In this document: positions 1 through 3,880 of the stretch, piece by piece | How positions within the stretch are numbered: the first letter of the stretch is position 1 | How the letters are laid out: each line of letters begins with the position of its first letter | NCBI GenBank assembly: GCA_900551155.1 | Contig: URVA01000044.1 | Location: 1 to 10,714, forward strand | Direction of reading: 5' to 3' | DNA: 10,714 bases | DNA from: an uncultured Eggerthella sp. | GTDB taxonomy: Bacteria > Actinomycetota > Coriobacteriia > Coriobacteriales > Eggerthellaceae | Notes under the pieces: generated by a model | What the model was told of the DNA's origin: nothing | Databases searched by the model: none | Seen by the model: only the letters and a program-made list of their open reading frames with translations | Program-made: the position numbers and the translations under genes

Positions 1-720
1 TCTGCTTTTAATCAAGCTTGTTGTCTTTTTGGTCGAATTCATTCGTCTGCGTTAACCGATTCTTCTGCTCATGTTTTGAATATGCAATTTCCTCCTCCTA
101 GTGGTGATCCGATTTTTGCTGCGGGGAAGAGTAGTGCGGTAAACGGCTCATTGGATACTATTAGACATAATGCTGGATTTAGCACCGCTAATGACTTAAT
201 GTGTGGCACTTTAAGTGGTGCTGTGACTGACACTGGATACAGTACTTCAAATGGCGCTGAGAGGGACATTTCACGTAGTATGGGACGCCGAGGGGCCAGC
301 GGAATCAAAACCAGCACGATCAAAACATCATTTAAAGATGCGCTTACGAAGGTGCAGGATGTATTTGCTTCTATCCCTTTGTGGGTAGGGGTGATTTGGA
401 ATGTTTTCTTAATCTTATTATTAGTACTCGTTTTAGCTGGATGTATTTCTTCTATGCTCGATCCTTCTGGTTCGGGTTTAGAAGCCTATCCATTGTGGTA
501 TAGAGCCTTTGGTTGTATGGGTTTTGTCGGTATAAGTTGGATGTCATTTACCTATGTTTTATTCGATAAGCGCTTGCTGTTTAGAAAGTTTCCTCGAATA
601 AAGAGATTTTCATTTCCGATGCGAATCCTTATTTTTGCAATTGGGGTTCCTTGTGCTTTGGCACTGATATTTGTATTTTTAACCTTGTTGATAACGCCGC
701 CAGTAGTAACCTGGGCGTAA
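1..720 (+). CDS. Unrecognised membrane protein, 3' part (5' end outside window)
   Basis: The frame is open from base 1 to the TAA at 718-720, so this is the last 239 codons of a longer gene. The TTG at 76 and the ATG at 82 are internal codons, not needed as starts. About the first 125 visible residues are Ser/Gly/Thr/Ala-rich and polar, with a 'PPPSGDP' stretch, and look like a flexible linker. Three hydrophobic segments follow: about residues 127-153 (beginning WVGVIWNVF), 169-188 and 208-232. Basic patches sit between the second and third (KRLLFRKFPRIKR). The protein ends a few residues after the last segment. I recognise no catalytic motif or family. It may be a membrane protein with a regulatory or nucleic-acid-binding N-terminal domain that lies outside the window. 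Codon use resembles the neighbours. No convincing terminator follows it. Confidence 0.7.
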   Translation, partial: SAFNQACCLFGRIHSSALTDSSAHVLNMQFPPPSGDPIFAAGKSSAVNGSLDTIRHNAGFSTANDLMCGTLSGAVTDTGYSTSNGAERDISRSMGRRGASGIKTSTIKTSFKDALTKVQDVFASIPLWVGVIWNVFLILLLVLVLAGCISSMLDPSGSGLEAYPLWYRAFGCMGFVGISWMSFTYVLFDKRLLFRKFPRIKRFSFPMRILIFAIGVPCALALIFVFLTLLITPPVVTWA

Positions 721-803
721 GATCACTCGAGAGGATGTCGCTCTTGGTGTAGGTCCGCCTGGTTGAAAGCGTGATTTTATCAGAAATAATTTTGTGAACA
801 TCC

Positions 804-831
804 TTTACAGCGTTAAAGAGAATGGTATTAT
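804..831 (+). promoter_or_regulatory. Probable sigma-70-type promoter of the infC-rpmI-rplT operon
   Basis: A TTTACA -35 element (804-809) is separated by 16 bases from a TATTAT -10 element (826-831). This predicts a transcription start near 838 and an infC leader of almost 200 nt. The location suits the only translation operon downstream. The copy TGTGAACAT at 793-801, directly upstream of the -35, repeats the half-site of the palindrome at 3763-3780. Confidence 0.6.
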
Positions 832-893
832 ATACAAGCTGTTTTCAAGAGAAGCGCATAGCTTCCACCTGGTTCGGCGCATGATTGTAGCTG

Positions 894-953
894 ATGGGTT
901 ATATGAATAAGTTCTCGATAATTCGAGTATTCGTGTGGCCTGCAATCGTGTGA
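894..953 (+). CDS. Possible leader peptide in the infC attenuator
   Basis: An ATG at 894 (or a second, in-frame ATG at 903) opens a 19-codon frame, MGYMNKFSIIRVFVWPAIV, ending with TGA at 951-953 in the loop-side arm of the terminator. A ribosome on this frame would cover both the antiterminator and the terminator, which is the geometry of translation-coupled attenuators. Against it, there is no good Shine-Dalgarno (only GATGGG before the 903 start), and a frame of this length is common by chance. A shorter frame, 881-910, also begins inside the antiterminator. Confidence 0.2.
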   Translation: MGYMNKFSIIRVFVWPAIV

Positions 954-968
954 TGTGCAGGTTTTTTT
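939..968 (+). terminator. Intrinsic terminator within the infC leader
   Basis: A nine-pair GC-containing stem with one bulged G (955) and a four-base loop is followed immediately by T7. It lies about 100 bases after the predicted transcription start and 66 bases before the chosen infC start, so it acts inside the leader rather than at a gene end. Its position also argues against the GTG at 935 as the infC start, since the coding region would then run through the terminator. Confidence 0.75.
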
Positions 969-1018
969 ATGCAGCAGGTTATTTGAGTTTGTGCATGGTA
1001 GCACCGGATCGATGGAAG

Positions 1019-1027
1019 AAGGAGGTG
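1019..1027 (+). promoter_or_regulatory. Strong Shine-Dalgarno that fixes an ATA start for infC
   Basis: AAGGAGGTG is a nine-base complement to the 3' end of 16S rRNA. Eight bases separate AAGGAGG from the ATA at 1034, which is ideal spacing. The GTG at 1025-1027 lies inside the site itself and cannot be started by it. The ATG at 995 and the GTG at 935 lie upstream and have no recognisable site of their own. Confidence 0.75.
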
Positions 1028-1033
1028 GGCACC

Positions 1034-1588
1034 ATAGCAGCTCAGGAACCAAGGCTCAATGAAGCCATTAAGGTTAAGGAATGCCGTTTGATTGCCTACG
1101 ACGGATCCCAATTGGGAATTTTTCCTATTGAGCAGGCTCAGCGCATCGCCGATAACGAGGGTTACGATCTGGTAGAGATCGCACCTCAGGCAAAGCCACC
1201 TGTTTGCCGCATTATGGACTATGGCAAGTTTAAGTATGACCAGGCCATTAAGGCAAAGCAGGCTCGCAAGAATCAGAGCAAGATTGAAACTAAAGAAATG
1301 AAGTTTCGCCCCAAAATTGATATTGGGGATTACACCACCAAGAAGAAGCATGTTATGCGATTCTTGGCAGCTGGTTCTAAGGTGAAGATTACGATTATGT
1401 TCCGTGGTCGTGAAATGTCTCACCCAGAACAAGGTTTAAGCATCCTTGAGCGTCTTGCTGATGACTTGAAGGACGTTGCGGTTATTGAAAATCAGCCAAA
1501 GATGGAAGGCCGCAACATGCATATGCTTATTGCTCCGTTGCCAACGACGGTTAAGAAAAAGAAGGAAGAACAGGGAAAGGACAACTAA
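1034..1588 (+). CDS. infC: Translation initiation factor IF-3
   Basis: IF-3 binds the 30S subunit, prevents premature joining of the 50S subunit and checks the codon-anticodon match of initiator tRNA at the start codon. The product of 184 residues has the usual IF-3 length. The N-domain begins with EPRLNEAI, followed by the family signature PPVCRIMDYGKFKY at about residues 55-68. A Lys-rich linker (KAKQARKNQSK) leads to the C-domain (from about 83), with MKFRPKID, GSKVKITIMFRGREM and the Lys-rich tail. I chose the ATA at 1034 because of its spacing from AAGGAGGTG. Translation from GTG 935, ATG 995 or GTG 1025 would add 33, 13 or 3 residues that IF-3 proteins do not need. A non-standard start matches the known AUU/AUC/AUA-type starts of infC elsewhere, through which IF-3 represses itself. 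First gene of the operon; its stop overlaps the rpmI start. Confidence 0.93.
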   Translation: MAAQEPRLNEAIKVKECRLIAYDGSQLGIFPIEQAQRIADNEGYDLVEIAPQAKPPVCRIMDYGKFKYDQAIKAKQARKNQSKIETKEMKFRPKIDIGDYTTKKKHVMRFLAAGSKVKITIMFRGREMSHPEQGLSILERLADDLKDVAVIENQPKMEGRNMHMLIAPLPTTVKKKKEEQGKDN

Positions 1589-1785
1589 TGCCCAAGATGA
1601 AGACTCATCGCGGCACCGCAAAGCGTTTCCGCGTTACCGGTTCCGGTAAGATTATGCGCTCCAAGGCATACAAGTCTCACATCATGACCAAGAAAAGCCA
1701 GAAGCGTAAGCGTAATTTCCGTCACGAAACTGAGGTTGCAACTGCTGACAACAAAGTAATCGCTCGCAACCTTGGTCTTCGCTAG
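1588..1785 (+). CDS. rpmI: Large-subunit ribosomal protein L35 (bL35)
   Basis: A 65-residue, strongly basic protein with the L35 hallmark N-terminus PKMKTHRGTAKRFRVTGSGK and KSHIMTKKSQKRKR in the middle. The length is typical. It belongs to the 50S subunit. The ATG shares its A with the infC stop (TAATG), so translation is probably coupled to infC. This is the canonical middle gene of infC-rpmI-rplT. Confidence 0.96.
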   Translation: MPKMKTHRGTAKRFRVTGSGKIMRSKAYKSHIMTKKSQKRKRNFRHETEVATADNKVIARNLGLR

Positions 1786-1803
1786 TAAAAGGAGGAACAC
1801 AGT

Positions 1804-2157
1804 ATGCCTCGTGTAAAGCGTGCAGTTAACGCCCACAAGAAGCGCCGCACCGTTCTTAACCGTGCAAAGGGCTATTATGGCGCAAAGTCTCGTTCTTATC
1901 GTGCTGCTAAAGAGCAGGTACAGCATTCTTTGCAGTACCAGTATCGCGATCGTCGCGCTAAGAAGCGTGAAATTCGTCGTCTCTGGATTACTCGTATCAA
2001 TGCTGCTGCTCGCATTAACGGTCTTTCTTATTCCGTATTTATGAACGGTTTGAAGAAGGCTGGCGTTGAGTTGGATCGTAAGGTTCTTTCCGATATGGCT
2101 ATTAACGATCCTGATGCATTTGCAGCATTGGCAGAAGTAGCAAAGAAGGCTCTGTAA
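1804..2157 (+). CDS. rplT: Large-subunit ribosomal protein L20 (bL20)
   Basis: A 117-residue basic protein that begins PRVKRAVNAHKKRRTVL and contains AKGYYGAKSRSYRAAKEQV and RDRRAKKREIRRLWITRINAAAR, all standard for L20. The first half is the Arg/Lys-rich extension that enters 23S rRNA; the globular C-terminal half begins near residue 60. L20 is an early 50S assembly protein and, in both Escherichia coli and Bacillus, the repressor of this operon. A strong ribosome site, AAAGGAGG at 1788-1795, lies in the 18-base gap after rpmI, which suits the need for extra L20. The operon ends after this gene. Confidence 0.96.
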   Translation: MPRVKRAVNAHKKRRTVLNRAKGYYGAKSRSYRAAKEQVQHSLQYQYRDRRAKKREIRRLWITRINAAARINGLSYSVFMNGLKKAGVELDRKVLSDMAINDPDAFAALAEVAKKAL

Positions 2158-2162
2158 TTACT

Positions 2163-2222
2163 GGTCTTTTGGAAAAGCTTTGATTTTAACTAAGTAGTCA
2201 GAAATTGACTTAGTAAAAGACC
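2163..2222 (+). repeat. Inverted repeat forming a branched 3'-UTR structure after rplT
   Basis: Arms GGTCTTTT (2163-2170) and AAAAGACC (2215-2222) are perfectly complementary over eight bases. They enclose a second inverted repeat, CTAAGT (2190-2195) with ACTTAG (2208-2213), which competes with AGTCA/TGACT (2196-2200/2206-2210). The space between the arms also has AAAA...TTTT (2173-2187), so a three-way junction is possible. There is no T-run after it. It lies between the rplT stop and the real terminator, so it is a transcribed, structured tail of unknown function. Confidence 0.5.
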
Positions 2223-2242
2223 TACTTCACTTCGAATAGCAC

Positions 2243-2272
2243 GAAAGCTCGCTTCGGCGAGCTTTCTTTTTT
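2243..2272 (+). terminator. Intrinsic terminator of infC-rpmI-rplT
   Basis: A perfect ten-pair stem, GAAAGCTCGC / GCGAGCTTTC (2243-2252 / 2257-2266), is closed by a very stable TTCG loop and followed by six T (2267-2272). On the opposite strand no T-run follows the stem, so it should work mainly for the plus-strand operon. Confidence 0.93.
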
Positions 2273-2278
2273 GTGTAA

Positions 2279-2506
2279 CTAACGCCAGGGATCTTCTTCG
2301 AACTTCAAATCTTTAAGCGTTCCGTCATGATAGTCCGAATAAGGATCATATAAGTCATCGTCTTCGTTTGCGGCTCTTACAGAGGGCTTTAATGGCTTGG
2401 CCTGCTTTGAGGATTTTTCTGTCTTTGATAATTTGGATTTAAGTGGTTTGCTACTTGGTTTTAATGTGTAACGTTTGGTTGATTTTTCGCTATTATAGGT
2501 ATCCAT
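2279..2506 (-). CDS. Small charged hypothetical protein
   Basis: A 75-residue frame starting with ATG (complement of 2504-2506) and convergent with the ribosomal operon. I do not recognise it. Residues 1-45 are Lys/Ser/Pro-rich (for example KPSSKPLKSKLSKTEK). The C-terminal third is acidic and aromatic (EDDDLYDPYSDYHDGT), ending EEDPWR. No membrane segment or signal peptide is seen, and the composition predicts an intrinsically disordered, dipolar protein. The ribosome site is weak (only an A-rich GAAAAG). The frame fills an otherwise empty gap and has a plausible TATAAT upstream, which favours a real gene. It could still be a chance frame. Confidence 0.45.
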   Translation of the reverse strand: MDTYNSEKSTKRYTLKPSSKPLKSKLSKTEKSSKQAKPLKPSVRAANEDDDLYDPYSDYHDGTLKDLKFEEDPWR

Positions 2507-2564
2507 GAGTTTCGCTTTTCTTTAACAATAAGAAGTGAACGTATTATTTTGTTTAAGGTATCAA

Positions 2565-2593
2565 ATTATAAACTGAGTAGCGATTATCATCAC
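2565..2593 (-). promoter_or_regulatory. Possible minus-strand promoter for the small charged protein
   Basis: On the minus strand a perfect TATAAT (complement of 2565-2570) lies about 60 bases before the ATG at 2506. A weak -35 candidate, GTGATG (complement of 2588-2593), is 17 bases further upstream. Only the -10 is convincing. Confidence 0.35.
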
Positions 2594-2666
2594 GATATGA
2601 CTTCTACTTGTATATGACTTACTGGATGTATGGAGACCGTAGTCAATAAGGTAAGAAAGGACACCA

Positions 2667-3719
2667 ATGAAGGTTGAAGTAATTTCAAAAGACGGGGAAG
2701 AAGTACGCTTGCTGGCTACGGCGGATGCTGATGAAATGGAACGTGCTTTTACCGATGGCCTGGACGCTTTTATTTTGCAATACAATTTAAATACGCTTAA
2801 AGGGGAATCTGCTTACGACAAGATTGTAAACACGCTTCCTCAAGAAGAAGCTGACCAGGTTATTTATTCTTCGGTCGTTAATTTCCTTGTTCCTTTTGCT
2901 ATATCTGAATACGGTAAAGCTCCTTTGGCTACGTATGATATCGCTTCAGAAGAAGTTCCTGCATCTGGTAAGCCTTTCGCTTTCCAGCTAACGTTCTTGG
3001 AAAAGCCTCATTTTGAACTTTCAACCTACGAGCCTGCTACGGTATGTATTTCTGCTAAGCCCGAAGTGCAAGAAAGCGATATTGACGAACAAATGCTTAT
3101 GCTTGCTCGTCAGATTGCAGCCGCTCAACAAAACGAAGATCTAAATTCTGAAAAGCTTGTTGTCCCCGCAATTACCGATACGTGGGTAAAAGAAAATTTC
3201 GGCGATTCTAATATCAATACGGTAGACGATCTGCGTGAGCGCTTCCGTGCTACCTCAGAAGAAGAACTTTCGCTTCGCTACGAACAGCTTAAGATGGCTG
3301 CAGCTATGGAAGCCTATGTTGATCGTTTTACGGGTTCAGTATCAGAAAAAATGCTTTCTGCTATGACTCAGGAATTATTCGAAACTCTGGTTTCTGACCT
3401 CATTAGCGAAGGAACCAATTTTGAAGAATTCGCAAAACAGCAAGGCTTAACAGAAGATGAAGTAAAGGATTCTCTTTCTGCTCAGGCTGAAAGCCAGCTT
3501 ATTCAAGGCTTCATCTTGGATGCTATTTTTGCTCACGAACAAATTGTTTTACAGCCTACCGATTTACTGCAGGCATTGAAAAATATTGCACCAGGCAAAG
3601 AAGAAGAGACTTTTGAATCCATGCAAAAATCTGGCCGTGCTTTCTTGCTTAAGCAAAGTGCTGAGCGCATGAAGGCTGCAGAATGGATCATGGATAATAC
3701 AACTTTTGTTGTTGAATAA
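2667..3719 (+). CDS. Trigger-factor-like protein lacking the PPIase domain
   Basis: The 350-residue product aligns by eye with trigger factor at both ends but not in the middle. Residues 1-125 resemble the ribosome-binding N-domain, ending in the typical GKPFAFQLTFLEKPHFELSTYEP. Residues 135-148 correspond to the linker (ESDIDEQM), and 165-350 to the helical C-terminal chaperone domain (ITDTWVKENFG, TVDDLRERF, and a helical run to the end). The FKBP-type PPIase domain normally between these parts is absent, which explains the length against about 430-460 for full trigger factor. The docking signature GFRxGKxP, which binds L23 at the tunnel exit, is replaced by NLNTLKGESAY (about 40-50). It is therefore probably a paralogue with a changed or lost ribosome contact, perhaps a free chaperone. 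The ATG follows AAAGGA (2656-2661). It shares its strand with the EF-G-like gene downstream. A true tig gene elsewhere in the genome is expected. Confidence 0.75.
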   Translation: MKVEVISKDGEEVRLLATADADEMERAFTDGLDAFILQYNLNTLKGESAYDKIVNTLPQEEADQVIYSSVVNFLVPFAISEYGKAPLATYDIASEEVPASGKPFAFQLTFLEKPHFELSTYEPATVCISAKPEVQESDIDEQMLMLARQIAAAQQNEDLNSEKLVVPAITDTWVKENFGDSNINTVDDLRERFRATSEEELSLRYEQLKMAAAMEAYVDRFTGSVSEKMLSAMTQELFETLVSDLISEGTNFEEFAKQQGLTEDEVKDSLSAQAESQLIQGFILDAIFAHEQIVLQPTDLLQALKNIAPGKEEETFESMQKSGRAFLLKQSAERMKAAEWIMDNTTFVVE

Positions 3720-3762
3720 CTTATTTCGCCACGGACCTGCCAAGATACGATAAACTAGAGAA

Positions 3763-3780
3763 CTGTGAACATGTTCACAG
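3763..3780 (+). promoter_or_regulatory. Perfect 18-bp palindrome, CRP/FNR-type operator
   Basis: CTGTGAACATGTTCACAG is a perfect dyad and contains TGTGA-N6-TCACA, the consensus of the CRP family (CRP, and GlxR or Cmr-like regulators in Actinobacteria). A possible -10 region, TACGATAAACT (3746-3756), lies just upstream; no good -35 is seen. If that promoter is used, the palindrome sits at or just past the start of transcription, a position that usually gives repression. The nearest downstream gene is the EF-G-like GTPase. Confidence 0.6.
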
Positions 3781-3794
3781 CAATCGGCCTCCTG

Positions 3795-3815
3795 TTTTGT
3801 CGATAGGCGACAAAA
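3795..3815 (+). other. Hairpin in the 5' leader of the EF-G-like gene
   Basis: TTTTGTCG (3795-3802) and CGACAAAA (3808-3815) form an eight-pair stem with the loop ATAGG. A shorter one follows, TCAGA/TCTGA (3820-3824 / 3838-3842). No T-run follows either, so they are not terminators. They could modulate translation or mRNA stability; function unknown. Confidence 0.4.
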
Positions 3816-3880
3816 TGGTTCAGACATAACTTCGGGTTCTGAGGGGCTAAGACGAATCCGAAATGAAGGAAGTGGTATCT

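Larger units (their letters stand above)
878..968 (+). promoter_or_regulatory. Transcription attenuator in the infC leader (antiterminator/terminator switch)
   Basis: Two mutually exclusive structures can be read directly. The terminator pairs CCTGCA (939-944) with TGCAGG (956-961) and, past a single G bulge at 955, ATC (945-947) with GAT (952-954). It has a GTGT loop and is followed by seven T (962-968). The competing antiterminator pairs CGCATGATTGTAG (878-890) with CTGCAATCGTGTG (940-952): 13 contiguous pairs, ten Watson-Crick and three G-U. This takes up the whole 5' arm of the terminator. A small hairpin CTCGA/TCGAG (914-927) lies in the antiterminator loop. In Bacillus the equivalent operon has an L20-binding leader that ends transcription when L20 is in excess. 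By analogy L20 is the first candidate effector, but I cannot see an L20 site with certainty. Confidence 0.75.

Noticed and set aside
721..778. Terminator of the first gene (ATCAC 722-726 with GTGAT 771-775 before TTT)
   Set aside because: Only five pairs, a 44-base loop with no consistent inner stem, and a short T-run; not enough to call.
935..1033. Extended N-terminus of IF-3 from GTG 935, ATG 995 or GTG 1025
   Set aside because: 935 would place coding sequence across an intrinsic terminator, 995 has no ribosome site, and 1025 lies inside the Shine-Dalgarno. IF-3 proteins need no such extension.
899..1432. 177-residue minus-strand frame opposite infC
   Set aside because: It is antisense to the well-supported infC, has no family features and no ribosome site; a codon-bias shadow.
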